Assembly: GCA_029582265.1 (NCBI GenBank)
Contig: CM055819.1
Location: 36,411,384-36,475,383, forward strand
DNA: 64,000 nucleotides
From: Zoroaster sp. YZ-2022
Taxonomy: Eukaryota; Echinodermata; Asteroidea; Forcipulatida; Zoroasteridae
Reading direction: 5' to 3'
Shown here: piece after piece, positions 10,712 through 24,134 of the stretch
Layout: each line of letters begins with the position of its first letter
How positions within the stretch are numbered: position 1 is the first letter of the stretch
The notes under the pieces: model-generated
Told to the model about the DNA's origin: nothing
Databases searched by the model: none
What the model saw: the letters and a program-made list of their open reading frames with translations, nothing else
Position numbers and translations under genes: made by a program

Positions 10712-13100
10712 TTATGTAAACAAAGAAGTGTCTAACATCTTCAATACCTGAGTTACATAGGTTGCATGTACCGTCATTATCTGCCGTCCAATTTCTAATT
10801 CTGCGATTGAGTGGAAGAGTGTTGGGGCAGGTTTAGAATTTGAGACTGACGCATGGAAGTCAGTTTTATCCAAAGATAACTTTTCTAAACATGGGTGATC
10901 TTTGATGGTTACATAATCAGTTAGTGAAGATTTGGAGCAAGCTTCTTCCAACCAATCATTATCTGAAATATCCATAAGTACGCGCTTAATCGATTGTAGC
11001 CAAGTGCGGATCCGAAAAGGCTCCCAGTTTTCGCACAGTCAAAAATTGTATTCAGTTGCAGCTGGTAAGGATATTTTGAGCTATTTAAAATTTGAAGCGC
11101 AACTGATTAAATTCGCAGCCAAGGGCTACAGTAGTAAGAGGAGCTTGGGCCAGCGATGCATTTCCATATTAATAACTCTGAACAGATATTTCGCCTCGCG
11201 ATATTATGAAATGTGGAAAGAGGCGACCAGCCGAGATCGCCGTAGAAGTGCAACACGCGGCGTATTGCGTGAGCCTTCAGAATATGTCTGTCGCGCCATT
11301 TGCGATTGCAAGTTTTCAATTCTGTCAAGATCTGACTGGCTACAGGACCATACAGCACATGCATAATTGATCGACGGTGGAATCGTCCTCATAGTATATC
11401 CCCATAATAAACGCTATTATAGTCGTCGTTGGCGATAATAGACTTTATGTAAGCAATCAGTCTACTACCCTTTTAACTTCATCAATATGTGCATGATCCG
11501 ATAGATTGCGAGATATATTAACACCCAAGTACTTATAAGAATCAATTCGAAATCAATCTATCACCAAGTTTCCATAACTTTTCTTTGTTAACCCTTTGAC
11601 CTGTAATTAAGACATTGGACTTATCGTCATTAAAACTCAGTCTCCACTCATTTGCAAAATCGGCAGCTAGGTTTAACATACTGTTAAGTTCATTCTCGTC
11701 ATTAGCCAGTAAGACAACATCGTCTGCAAAGAGGCTTCCACACAAACATCGTGAATTCTTACCCTAAATCATGGGCCTTGAGTAATTTAGTGAATTCGTT
11801 GATAAAATAGAAAATAAAACCCGGAGACAGGACAGCCCTGTTTTACCCCTTCAGTCACTTCGAAAAATTCCGTATTAAATATCCCAAATTTAACCCGAGC
11901 CTGGACATTATCGTAAGTGCATCGATTAATCTCAAAAATTCTACCCTTAACCCTGTATTCCACGCTGCCATATTAAGAAGACCATCTCTCCAAAACTGTC
12001 AAAAGCTTTTCAAATCAGGAAGGCCATAAAAGTTTTTTCCCTCTGCAAGACGACACGCGGCTATGCTTTTTAAGGGTAAAAATATGATCGTCACATCGAT
12101 AAGACGAACGGAACCCTCCTGAACTTCCGAAAGCATTTGTACTTTCAAGGAAATCGGAGATATTCATTGCAATAATTCTGTTAAATATTTTTGCAACACA
12201 TGAGGTCAGGGAAATCCTGTAGTTGTTCAAATCCTTACGGTCACCTTTTTCTAAATATGGGTACAATGATACCGCGATTCCATTCCTCAGGGATCTTTTC
12301 AAACAAAATAAACTTTCTAAACATATCCAAAAGCGACCGATTTAAACACTCACCCCCGTTTTTTAAGGCTCGCTCGTTCGTAATGCCATCAATACCTGGA
12401 GATTTGTTGTTTTGGCTACCTTCAAGGCTTTGATTAGAATATCCATATGTTATTATCAACGTCATAAATACAATTACTATTATCCCTACCCTCATTAGCA
12501 CTGTCTGTCTTACCTCTGAGATTGTTAACAAAACTCTTAGCTCTGCAACCTGAGTGCGCTCATTATCATCATTTAGATTTAAATGCATTTACCCAGAGTA
12601 CGCCAGTATTGAAGAACCGTCTGGTTCATTTTGCCTTATCAGAAAATGATTTCGTTAGAGTTAGAGTTTTTATGCAATTAATACTGGGGTTATCGCGATT
12701 ATTACTGCTTCCCTTCAAAACTTTCCAAAATCCCTACACGATGGTCCACCTTATTAGCGATATTAATGGATCTATTAACCCGCATCTCAGTGATTTTATT
12801 CCTAATTAGTTGTTTTACACGAGTACGCTTTTCTGATAATCTTGCCAAAGTAAATCTCCTAAGTCTTTGTCAGATCTGTCACCCCGCGCCCATTGTCTGT
12901 GCAATCTAGCTGCACTTCTACGACCCTTGATACCCTCATCAATACTATCATCAAACCATGAATTGCACTTAACCCTCGACTCTTTTACCCCTAATCCTAC
13001 AGTCGCTGCCGCCAGGATGTGGTTTTTCCAAGAGTCCCAAGAGTATCAGGATCGTCAAAAGAATCAATATCCCAATTGTCGAGATTAATCCGCAAACGAT
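10712..13100 (-). pseudogene. Decayed non-LTR retrotransposon reverse transcriptase
   Basis: Minus-strand peptides in several frames line up in the order of a LINE reverse transcriptase. First comes KSPGIDGITNE with an IPEEW...IVPIF block (12241-12588). Next is KGDRKDLNNYR, SLTSCVAKIFNRII and a GGFR-like block (12015-12302). Then FADDVVLLA, the catalytic [FY]xDD motif, with FNDDKS (11542-11745), and a C-terminal INYACAVWSCSQSDLDRIENL-type region (11107-11392). Frameshifts and stops separate them, so it is inactive. I cannot assign the clade. It lies between the two copies of the hAT/tail segment. Confidence 0.8.
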
Positions 13101-13192
13101 CACATAAAGTGTGAAATCTTGGTCTTCCTTAACATCCCAATAAAATCCTTTTGACAACATTGTCATTTTGTTTGGCAGGAAATTATTTTCCA

Positions 13193-14244
<1,052 letters not shown>

Positions 14245-16146
14245 TGGTACGGTACTTGTATAATTAATTCATCGAAATTTGCGAACGGCTGGCTAGAACA
14301 GCTAGCAGTTAACACGCACGCCTCTCATGTGAAGAGTTGTGGAATCCACGACAGGTGTTTTATTATTTTTTATTATTAGTTTTTAAATTACAAAATTAAT
14401 TAAGAAGAAAAGCCTTTCTGTATATCAGTAACTCACGGCTGTGAAGGATTGTTTTAGGAAGATAAGTCCAAAATTCATTCTTAAAATACAAATCCATATT
14501 ATATCATATTTGAGTGTAAAATGGCAACTCAAAAGAAAAGCCTTTCTGTTTAATCACGGCCGTGGAAGATTTTTAAAGGAAGAAAATGGTAATTGTGGAC
14601 TGCAGAAACTAATGTAGCCCCGGCCCACCTGCTCTCACAGGTTTAGTCATAAACAGAAGGTACAACATTTGTAATTACCGGATTATAACATAATTATCTA
14701 ACGAACTTGGTTTAAAATTGGTAGACGTCATCATTCTGAGAAATTATTTCGTCCGAAGCGATCTTAGAGAAAACATGAATTATAATGTCGAATTAACGAA
14801 TTGAAGGTAAACAGCAGCGTAGCCACGGGGGGGCCTGGGGGAAGGGGGGGGGGCACGTGCCCCCCAGGTGCCCCCCCACGAAAAATCCTCATAGTGCCCC
14901 AAAAAACAGAAAAGAAAAAGAAAAGGGAAAAACCCATACCCCTGGCCCCCCCACTGAAAAGCAATGCCCCCCCTGTGCCCCCCCCCCCCCCACTGAAAAA
15001 GTCCTGGCTACGCCGCTGAAGGTAAGGTACAATATTGGTGATGTTGGCAAAACTGCTTCTTATAGAGTATCATTGAGACTACTTTATTTGAATACAGATA
15101 TACATTGAACAACCAAATGTGAAAGTTTCAGCTTAATCGGTCTTTATGTTTGGGAAAAATTAAAAAATAATTATTTGGAAATTTGGAAATAGAGGGCGGT
15201 ATTAATTTTGGACAGTACTGAAGTACTGAAGAAAGAGCATACTTTCTCCTAAATTTGGACCGAAGTTATTGGAAACAGTTGAACATTTCTCGAAAACGAC
15301 AACACCTCAGACAAGTTGTTTTCAAGGAAGACTGGTATACTACCATCAGACTTATAATGAGTAAAGTTTTAAATGAAAATGCTACAGTTTGGTTATTTTA
15401 GACTTACCAAACCTATAGGCCTACCATAACTTTAAAAGTACTCATTGTTTTGTGATAAATATTATGACACTATTACTAATGTGTTGCTAACTGTTGACAC
15501 TACAGACAATTTTGGTAAATAAAGCCTTGGGCGTTGTCAAAGTTACCGCTCCTTTATCCATCCTTCTAATCCTTACCTAACTTAAAGTCTTGTAAGTCTG
15601 ATTACTTTTGTGAATAATCCATGTACTTTGTGCACTCTGGAATCCGTAATACATACATACATGCTAATGGCTACTTACAACTGTACGATGAGCATATTGT
15701 GAGTTACTGTATGAAAAACTTACAAACTTAATAACAGTTTAGTGCATTTAAGAGGGTAAACATAAAGTAGTATAGATCAAATATTAGACGAGAAGAGACT
15801 CATTTTCTTTATCCATCTGCTGATATACTTTAACATTATTCAGCTGTTTCGATCCAGGTTTGCCAAGTTACCCTCAGGATGGTGCGAGGTTTAAAACCAA
15901 CAAAACTAGCTACTATAGTACAAAATAAGAACAGCTGGTAAATCCCCCGTTCGCCAAAGCCCTCTGGTAAATATACACAAGGGCTTGCTCCATGGATAGC
16001 GTAATGATACGCACCAGGACAAGTTATACAGGCGCAGGAAATGACGAACACTGATTGACGTTTAAGCATTCAAATTGATGTTTTGGTCTTCGAGTAATCA
16101 TTACACCATAGTGATTATTACACTGAGTATATAAACATTCATGTTA
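14245..16146. other. Gene-free, repeat-bearing spacer
   Basis: A decayed tRNA-like SINE head may lie at about 14285-14345. A complete small hAT-like element is at 14812-15018. Just past it (about 15020-15150) is a single diverged unit of the family that is tandemly arrayed at 26.6-27.2 kb. I see no exon. Confidence 0.5.
14812..15018. mobile_element. hAT-like MITE, 207 bp
   Basis: The terminal inverted repeats are CAGCAGCGTAGCCA on the left and TGGCTACGCCGCTG on the right, the common CAGNGGCGTAGCC type. Flanks AAGGTAAA (14804-14811) and AAGGTAAG (15019-15026) match at 7 of 8 bases. The interior is G- and C-run-rich with no coding capacity. Confidence 0.85.
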
Positions 16147-16206
16147 TTGGTTACAACTCGTAGGATGTGTCGTTGCTTGGTTACAACTCGTAGGATGTGT
16201 CGTTGC
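16147..16206. repeat. Exact 30-bp tandem duplication upstream of P2
   Basis: The unit starting TTGGTTACAACTCGTAGG occurs twice in perfect tandem. It lies about 700 bases before the P2 start codon, near a possible noncoding first exon. Confidence 0.9.
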
Positions 16207-16912
16207 TTCTTCAAGATCGCGGAGAAAGGAAAACGGATTTACCAAGACAGTCTGCGCCGATGTGAAATCCATCCACATTAAACGGCCATCATAGCCCAAT
16301 GACTACAAGATGATCTGAAGTGGATTTAAGTGCAAGTATCGTATTAAGCTACTGAAGGTAACAGGAAATAATCCCGCCTAACATTACAACAAACTATAGT
16401 ATTAGTGATATAACCAACAATATACCATAGGTTTAACAGCATACCTGCATAACAGCGTTGTGAGTTTCAGTGTTGCTTCAAGCATGGGTTGATTGATTAA
16501 TATAGAATTACTACCTATGTGAGGAGGCCATTTTAATGCTAACATATATTTGAGTGCCGTTTCATCCGAATAACAACAGTAGTAATTTTGAAACACGGAG
16601 CAGGCTGTGTTGCCAAGAGACAAAGGAGATCATATCGGGGAAAAAGCCTCTTGACTTTGTGATCGTGAATGCATATCTAATTAAAATAATGTGCGTGTCA
16701 CGTTATGTGGTAGACTTGCACATGTACAGATCACACAAGGGAAGATGTTTTGTGTTGTTTTTCTGCAATAAACCGAGTTGATGACGAACATAATTAATGT
16801 ATGTTCCTATTACGCAAGGACATATTTCTCGACAATCTTAGTATAATGGGGTCTATGGCTGGAAGCTTAACCAAATGAAACGTTTAAAAGTCATATATTC
16901 TAGGGATTTATA

Positions 16913-19051
16913 ATGAATCTTTCTAGCTCAGCTGCTTCCTGTAAACAAAATCAACATAAGAAGTTTTCACCGAGAGGAAAACAAACCCCAGCCGTCATGA
17001 GTGCTCGGCCTAGTGCCCGGCCGGCGGTCCGGCATGCCCGGCCAATATTGGACGTGCAGCACCGCTTCCCAGCGTTGGACAAACCGCAGTTCCTCATTGA
17101 GAACTCTTCCAGAGAAACGGGGCCCAGTCCGGCGCCTCGTATGGATTCCACTAAAAATCATAGAGGACGAGATGTGAAACTCACGGTAACGAGAAGTGCT
17201 GATCGCCACTCATCGGCGGCTCTGCGTGGCCGTGGCACGGTCGCTGAAGATAGGTTTGGAAATTTGGCATCTTCACCGAAGAGGATTCCCAATACATTGA
17301 ATAACAATCCAACAAATTCAAAACCAGTCATAATCAGTGATCTCTGGAAGCCTATGCATATAAAACAGCCAACAGATCAGGCAAAAGTATCTGACCTCAA
17401 CGACAATGCGGCTGGAGTGCCACACAACTTCGCGCCAATGAATGCAGAACTCAACCGACCAATGGCAGGTTATGAGAAGTACAAAATCAGGACAGAAGCT
17501 CAACAGTTGCTTCGAAACTCCCGCTCTGCCGTCCATCAATTTCTGAGAAGTCCAAGGGCCAGCTTCACTGACAAAAACTATAATGCATGTCCTAATCACC
17601 ACGGTAACAGACCTTTTACTGCTAGTTATCAGATTTATAACAGTACTCCATCAGAGACAAACGTGTACAATTTGAATGAATATATTGTGTATTCTGCAAC
17701 AGATTTATCTAGTTCATCGTCCTTTCCAAATGAGCGAGAAATTAACTCTACTGAACAAAATGCTTCAAAAAGTGAAGGTCGGTCAGTTCGATGGAAAGAC
17801 AACATTGTCGACAACGGAAACAAAGTCATGTCGGGCATGTCGAATGTAACATTTTCTCGCCAAGCAGGCATGGCTAAAGCTGGCAATAAAGTTGAAATCC
17901 ACACTCCCCAAAATGGACGACCAAATAAAACAATGTTACTTTCTACTATTAGGATTGGTATCAAAGACAGGCGTCAAAGAGAATGTGTCGACAAGACCGT
18001 GGACTCAGACGGCAGTGTTTCATCACCAATATCCCTGGATGAAATCAGTGAAGTGGGCCACAAGAACGGCTTGGAAGAGTTACCACAAGCCCGCTCAATG
18101 TGCCCCATGTGTCGGACGCAGGCTGCTATCAAAGAGGCCAGTACGGTCAGTTTAGGGTATGTTAAGCAAGAGAATATGGGCGTTGGTAAAACATTGGATA
18201 CCAGTATTCAGGACACAAGATTTGTTAGAACTGAAAGTAGCATTTTCAATGAAGGAAATGTGCATGGCAATCAACATGATCGCATACTTGAAGCTTCCCA
18301 GAGCCCACCTGAATTTGGTACACAGCATATTCCTGAAACATCTCAATACAGGTCTTCCACTTCCCCTAAACCCGAAACTATTGATTCTTACGATGAGAAC
18401 ACTGAACTCTCGAGTGATTTCAAAGTTTCTTCGCACTCGAAACCAGCTGATGAACACTGTGCTAGGATTGATCTATCAGTAGATTTAAAAACACTGAATA
18501 GCGGTGGGAAATATAATTCCTACAGTCGTAGAAATAATACCGAACGTGTGCCGGAAAAACGCAGTGGTGTGATTGAAGTGAACGGCAACAGGTTGACCCG
18601 CACTAACGATTTGGAACGCTACCGTCCAAGTCCGCTACACTCTAGCAAATGGTACGTTGGCGCAGCACGTCCAATGCCTCAAACCACCCTTCGAAACGCT
18701 CTGTCAGAGCGGGCCAGAGCGTCAAAGATTCCCATTTATATGTCCACGGAGGCAATGTCAAATATTAACCATCGTGTGCCTCTAATCATCTGGAAAAAGA
18801 TGCAACAAAGAGAGAGTTTGATACAACCCAGTCATGTGAACACCAGGATAGGTTACAGATCCAGGCAGGGGGGAGCCACCGGACCATATGCTGGCGTCAC
18901 TGCCCGTACCACCGACCATCACCAACCTGGAGAAGCAAGTGATATAATGTGGAACTCAACGGGGTTGAGCAAGATGGTTGTTCATATTCCAACAGCTGAT
19001 TTTACTGCTGAAGATGTCGATTGCCCACTCAACACCCCGACACCTGAATGA
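16913..19051 (+). CDS. P2: unknown basic disordered protein, 712 aa
   Basis: This is the longest coding exon in the window: 712 codons without a stop from ATG at 16913. TTCTAG just before it (ending 16903) could be a 3' splice site, and CTGAAG/GTAACA near 16357 a matching donor, giving an untranslated first exon as in P5. The protein is rich in Ser, Asn, Arg and Thr, with no recognised domain, signal peptide or membrane segment. A CPMC motif lies at residues 397-400 and the extreme C-terminus reads DCPLNTPTPE. P3 and P5 carry those two halves next to each other as one Cys motif, so P2 may be a paralogue with a long insertion between them. It is convergent with P3 on the opposite strand. Function unknown. 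Confidence 0.75.
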   Translation: MNLSSSAASCKQNQHKKFSPRGKQTPAVMSARPSARPAVRHARPILDVQHRFPALDKPQFLIENSSRETGPSPAPRMDSTKNHRGRDVKLTVTRSADRHSSAALRGRGTVAEDRFGNLASSPKRIPNTLNNNPTNSKPVIISDLWKPMHIKQPTDQAKVSDLNDNAAGVPHNFAPMNAELNRPMAGYEKYKIRTEAQQLLRNSRSAVHQFLRSPRASFTDKNYNACPNHHGNRPFTASYQIYNSTPSETNVYNLNEYIVYSATDLSSSSSFPNEREINSTEQNASKSEGRSVRWKDNIVDNGNKVMSGMSNVTFSRQAGMAKAGNKVEIHTPQNGRPNKTMLLSTIRIGIKDRRQRECVDKTVDSDGSVSSPISLDEISEVGHKNGLEELPQARSMCPMCRTQAAIKEASTVSLGYVKQENMGVGKTLDTSIQDTRFVRTESSIFNEGNVHGNQHDRILEASQSPPEFGTQHIPETSQYRSSTSPKPETIDSYDENTELSSDFKVSSHSKPADEHCARIDLSVDLKTLNSGGKYNSYSRRNNTERVPEKRSGVIEVNGNRLTRTNDLERYRPSPLHSSKWYVGAARPMPQTTLRNALSERARASKIPIYMSTEAMSNINHRVPLIIWKKMQQRESLIQPSHVNTRIGYRSRQGGATGPYAGVTARTTDHHQPGEASDIMWNSTGLSKMVVHIPTADFTAEDVDCPLNTPTPE

Positions 19052-19139
19052 ATGGGAAAAAGAACAGTCTCAATACTGGACTTTCGGTAGTGTTACAGTG
19101 CCAAAAGTTGCGCCAAAGGAAACTAATTGTTATTTTCAA

Positions 19140-19145
19140 ATAAAT
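19140..19145 (+). terminator. Poly(A) signal of P2
   Basis: AATAAA lies about 90 bases past the P2 stop codon. Confidence 0.55.
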
Positions 19146-20223
19146 GAAAACTGTATGGAAATATTAACTTTTAGTTGAGAAATAACCGTATACATAAAAC
19201 TTTATGAGACAAACATGAATCGGAGAGGGTTGGAACTGTGACTCTCTTCAAAGTTGGGGACTGGACCCAAGCCTCCCCCTCCGCATTCAGATTTCCCATC
19301 CTGGTCGTTTTTAGAATCTTGATTTCTTCTAAGTAGGCGAATAACAAATTGGGGTTTTTAACTTTATATTTACTGAAAATGTGCATGTTACTATTTTCAC
19401 GATGCAAAGCTACTATCATTAAGAACTGTTGTGGCTCATTCATTTTCATATTGTTTTACATTTCAAAGCATTAAGAAAAACTATTCATGAGTTATTGTTT
19501 TATTTTGTATTCTGTTTTGAAGGTAGGCCTGCATGTTCCTATTATTAGTTAATTGTCAGCAAACACTTCGGAGTTAATTTCACTTCAGAGTTAATTTCAG
19601 TTAGGGGCCTTTAGCTACGATATTGACACCTCTTTTGTGGCAATTTAAAACCAATATTGAAAGTGACGTACAGGGTTAAATAGTTTTGTTTACAAAATCA
19701 GTGTATCTCCTTGTCAGTATAAGAGTTCCCGATACGCGCTGTTGCTAGGCAAAAGTGTCATTCCTGTTGGCGGGAACTTTTACAACAACGGAGTGCATTT
19801 TTCACAGGAGAGCTCGATATACAAAAAGCATCAATGACCATAACTAATTTGAAGGTAAACGAAACACGCATTTAAGAGCAAACACCAACAAAAGAGCATA
19901 ACTATTTCGACACATAACTTGATCTATTACAATGTTTGAGGTATAAGTGAACTGTTTTTACCACTAAGTATCTGTAAATTTTCTTTTTGTAGATGTATAC
20001 ATTTACAGAGATGTTTTACTCAGACTGTTTTGTCAAACTTAATTACTTGTTATATATTATATCAATAAAATGGGAGTCACACACATTTATATAGCGCCCT
20101 CTATAGACCTTTCAAAGTCACTGAGACACACACCACCTTTACTTCAGCCGCTGAAGCGTGGTTGCCCAGTGACATTACACCACTGTGCTGCACTTTTCAT
20201 AGACGAGAGTGAGGAGGTACAAG

Positions 20224-20531
20224 CACTGATCTCTATACTAACTGGATAGGAGATGGGCGCTGATTGGCCTATAACAAGTTTAAGTAACCGGCCGCCATGT
20301 TGGTTCCCCGAAAAGGTCAAGAGTCAAATGTCACCGTAGTAATATAGTAGTAGTATACAGACAATAACGACAACCGGTTCAGCAGCACTCAGCATTGTCA
20401 CGGTCGGCCGGGTAGCAGTAAACCTCTCCGGCTGACACGTATGCGCCTCTTTCTTGGGGGAACAAAGATGGCGGACAACCAGCTTCAGCCAATCAGCGTG
20501 ATCTCATATCCAGTTAGTATAGAGATCAGTG
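20224..20531. mobile_element. Foldback MITE, 308 bp, 8-bp target duplication
   Basis: Imperfect terminal inverted repeats of about 85 bp begin CACTGATCTCTATACTAACTGG and run inward through GCTGATTGGC to GCCGCCAT. Flanks are the perfect 8-bp repeat GGTACAAG (20216-20223 and 20532-20539), which fits a hAT- or P-type element. No coding sequence is inside. Each arm carries an ATGGCGG word and a CCAAT box, which resemble a housekeeping promoter start but belong to the repeat. Confidence 0.85.
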
Positions 20532-20909
20532 GGTACAAGTCGGCATATTTAATCAATCATAGCGCCCTCAACAGTAGTCAAGCTTACGCGTAGGAATAAA
20601 CTAGGCACTACTTTACCACCCACTGCCACCGCCCTGATCACCATATTCCAAACTGGTCAAAGTCAAGTCAAATTAGTTCGCCCAAGGACCCTTGACAATT
20701 GGTCCTTGGTTCAACACGAGCAACATTTAGAAACCATCAAGTTGCATCTTGCTAAGCAATCCGTTTTCGGTGGAGGAGGGGGAGGGCATCAGAGCCTTTC
20801 TATTGGTTAGGGCTCCTTCCCGTGAGCTACATGGCACTGGTTGCATATTTTTCTCCAAATTTATGCGATTCTGTTCGAAGGTCTTTATTTCAATCGATTA
20901 TTGATTATA

Positions 20910-21174
20910 CACTGTAAAAATGGTGTTTAGAATTTCAACACGCACAAAATAAACGCGTTTAGGAATGCGTTTAATTTAAACGGCCATCCTCTGTACATGT
21001 CACATAGCTAAACGAGCTTAGCTTTTTGACACCTGTTCATAATGATTTTTAGCATTGAAACACACATCACAGAAAAAGCACAATCTAAACATGTTTTAGG
21101 TTAAACATGTGAAAAAAATGGGTACAATTAAGTCTTTAGAAATGTGTTTAAATTCTAAACGCCATTTTACAGTG
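20910..21174. mobile_element. TIR element, 265 bp
   Basis: The left end CACTGTAAAAATGGTGTTTAGAATT has a near-complementary right end ending CCATTTTACAGTG. Both are bordered by TA, consistent with a TA target. No coding capacity. Confidence 0.7.
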
Positions 21175-21697
21175 TAATTTAAAATCTCCATTAGATTATA
21201 AGGCTTAACTTTTAAGTGATGTCTCCATCAATTTCAAATTCAGTAAAATGCCAAATATTTTGCCAAGTATGCAACATTAATGATATAATGCTTACATGCC
21301 TGCATGGCTTACTTGCATTAGTATACAGATATTGGATGTCCAAGACATTTTCTTACAAGTATTTACGAACTTAGAATCGAATTGTGTGGGACGGTTTGTC
21401 ATTTTCTAAACAAAGTGACGTAATAAAAAATGTGGGCTGGGGGACTGGCCCGGAGGAAACCGGACTCAAAATTGGTATGGAACAAGTGCCGTTATTATTG
21501 CCGCTATTTTGACTCTTCGGACTGCCTTGGACAAAGGTGATGAACAGGCCCACGCATCATTGATCAAAGAAGCCCACATTGTCAAATAAAACTGTCTCGT
21601 GACATTATTTTATTGATCACATTAACTGTATACAAATGGTGTTACAAACCATTGCAGGATCGTCCTAAGAATGAAACGTCAGAACTATATGGAACTA

Positions 21698-22058
21698 CAA
21701 TAATAATAACAATGTGGACTTAATATATAGCGCACGTATCCACCAAACTGGTGCTCAAGGCGCATTATATTATTACCCCTGCTCATCAGGCTCATACATC
21801 ATTCCTGAAATCATCTCAGCTCCCTGGGGAGTATACAGCTCAATTGCTGCCATTACAGCGCATATAGGGCTAATCAAACACAACAACCAACTCTGCCCTT
21901 ACAGGTACCCATTTACCCCTGGGTGGAGAGAAGCAATTATGGTAAAGCGTCTTGCTCAAGGACACAAGCACCATGGTCGCGGTTGGGATTCGAACCCACA
22001 TTCTGACGACTCAGCCATCAGAACCCAAATCCGATGCACTAAACCGCTCGACCATGAC
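21698..22058 (-). mobile_element. tRNA-derived SINE (family A), copy 1
   Basis: Read on the minus strand it has a tRNA-like head with A-box TGGTCGAGCGGTTTAGTGC and B-box GGGTTCGAATCCC, then a conserved body (TGAGCAAGACACTTTACCATAA, CTCCCCAGGGAGCTGAGATG) and an (ATT)n-type tail. Five further copies occur in the window. Confidence 0.85.
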
Positions 22059-22423
22059 TACTATTTAGTCAACACAATTTCAATCAAGAAGTTTGCATAT
22101 CTACAATGACACCAGAGTTGTAGCACTTATACTCGTTCTCGAGTAATTTATTTTTTGGACGCGTAGTACTTGTACTCGTACTCGTACTCATGAAAAAGTC
22201 ACTTGGCTATAATAACTATAAAGTTGCAGTATAAAGTTGCAGTGTACTTGTACTCGTACCCGAGTACATTTTTCTGTTCTGTACTCGGCTACAAGTCTGC
22301 TTGGCATAGTAACCTAACTATCTAAGAAGAAGTCGCATCAAGAAAAATCCTCCTCTCAATGTTGAGCACTTTGGATTTGGCTGGGTTATCGCACCGCCAA
22401 ATGTTTCCAAAGAAAATCTGGTT

Positions 22424-22645
22424 TTAAAGGGACAGTATCGTCACGATCAGAGCAGACTTTCAAGAGGGCATGGAATCGGTGCCCTAGTTTAAGAAGAACA
22501 CAGTGACTGAATATCACTGGCTCATTATGCAGCAGCAACGGTAATATGACTTTATCGTGTGGGGTATTATTTTCAGTCACTGAGTTAATCTAAAACTAGC
22601 ACTCCGACTCCATGCCTTGGTGATCGTGACGATGTTTCCCTTTAA
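22424..22645. mobile_element. TTAA-flanked MITE, copy 1
   Basis: Inverted ends TTAAAGGGACA...CGTCACGATCA and TGATCGTGACG...TCCCTTTAA include TTAA at both edges, as in Kolobok- or piggyBac-type insertions. The second copy at 52932-53657 is interrupted by a SINE; this one lacks it and so shows the SINE-free sequence. Confidence 0.75.
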
Positions 22646-23306
22646 CTCAACATTGAATTGGGGGAAAACCAAAAGGTTTTACAAACCATTGTAGCCTCGC
22701 CCTAGCCATACTCCAGAAATATTTCAGTTACAACTCTTTATAACTTACAACTCTTTAATATTTGATTCATTTCAACAAGTCTCTGTAAACATTTCACGAA
22801 GTTGGATTAAAATATTTTAAAGAGTTCAATCAAACTTCATCGACACTTGGGTCTCAATCCGTCCTAACTCTTACAAGATTGTATTAACACTTTTGTACCC
22901 CCCCCCCCCCCGCAGTCTACAACCTTGTTTAATTTCGCTCAGTTTTGATAACCAGAATAAATAAATTAAATAAGAACCTATGATCGGAGCTTTTTTCTCA
23001 TTCCGGATATATCGTTCAAGTTCCATCGGAAAGACATTGAAAATGGAATTTGGCAACCATGCCCTTAAAACAAAATATGAATGAAACTTCTAAAACGCAC
23101 AATAAATAAAATAAATCTATTTATATTAAATACTATATCTGTTTATATTTTCTAACGAATAGAAAATCTGATTTGGCATTTCATGTAGTCTTGATCATTT
23201 TGTAAAGGCAGTATATTGAAAGACACCATACACCATTGATAACTGGTCAAAATAAAAAGATCTAGGAATTCAAAAAGATAAAGGAAAATGCAAAACAATG
23301 ATTATT

Positions 23307-23380
23307 GGCCTTACGTTTCGAACCTAGCAGGTTCTTTCTCAAAGGAAAAATGGGCCCATTTTGGTTCGAAACGTAAGGCC
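23307..23380. repeat. 18-bp perfect inverted repeat around GAAACGT
   Basis: GGCCTTACGTTTCGAACC at 23307-23324 has its exact complement at 23363-23380. The GGTTCGAAACGT core matches the repeat pair near 7880 and 8095, so this is probably a fragment of the same retroelement terminus. Confidence 0.7.
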
Positions 23381-23473
23381 ATGTACTATTTGGCATTTAT
23401 AATACAGGTCATTTAGATTGGTAACCAGTTTGCAACAATTAATTCTCTATTTATTAGATAATAGAAAAAGTAT

Positions 23474-23822
23474 ACTCTACAAAAAATAGGGTGTTAAAAT
23501 GATACCAGTGATGTGAACTTTATTCCATGGTGTTCATATTGCGCGAAATGCCCCAATATAAACACCTAATGATGAAGTTCTTAACACCCTCTTTTTTTTG
23601 GAGTGCAGTGGTATCAACATTATTCTTCACTTGCATTCACACTGAGCTGAGTGAGTGAGCAACTCGCCCAATGTGAACAGCACTGGTGTAGTTCTTAACC
23701 TTTGGAGTGCGGTTGTATCAACTTTATTCTTCACTCGCATTCACACTGAACTGTCAAGTGAGCAACTTGCCCAATGTGAACAGCACTGGTGTAGTTTTAA
23801 CACCACAGTTTTTGCAGTGTAG
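23474..23822. repeat. End-repeat element with internal tandem units
   Basis: The left end (CTCTACAAAAAATAGGGTG then TTAAAA) is roughly complementary to the right end TTTTAACACCACAGTTTTTG. Between them are two copies of a unit of about 110-120 bp with TATCAAC-TTATTCTTCAC and CAATGTGAACAGCACTGGTG. Confidence 0.65.
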
Positions 23823-24127
23823 GCCCCTAGCTGTCATCGGTTTGATTGATTCTGTACCAGAATCACTGAACATTATTTTTTTTAATCTGGAGAAAAATGA
23901 GCAATATTGCTGAAAATGTCTCAAGACAGCTTCGAAAAATACAGTATTCTTCAATTCGAACCAAGCATGAATACACGATGGACATTAATGGATGGTGAAC
24001 ACGACCCATTCAAGTAAAAATTCAAAATGATAATTTTAAGATCCAATTTGAAGGGGGAAAATCAAAGTTAACTTCTCCAGCACAAAAATAACTATTGAAT
24101 ACTTATTTGTGTACAGTTTTATATCGA

Positions 24128-24133
24128 TTTATT
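24128..24133 (-). terminator. Poly(A) signal of P3, one base after the stop
   Basis: On the minus strand the sequence reads TGA-C-AATAAA, so the canonical signal begins one base past the P3 stop codon. The 3' UTR would be only tens of bases long if it is used. Confidence 0.6.
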
Positions 24134-24134
24134 G

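Larger units (their letters stand above)
19146..24127. other. Intergenic region between convergent P2 and P3
   Basis: No exon is convincing in these 5 kb. The named repeats inside it are two inverted-repeat elements (20224-20531, 20910-21174), a SINE (21698-22058), a TTAA-flanked MITE (22424-22645), a short inverted repeat (23307-23380) and an end-repeat/tandem element (23474-23822). A C14 run lies near 22900. Confidence 0.55.

Noticed and set aside
20468..20593. Short ATGGCGGAC open frame of about 40 codons
   Set aside because: It begins inside the arm of a foldback MITE and has no splice context or motif.
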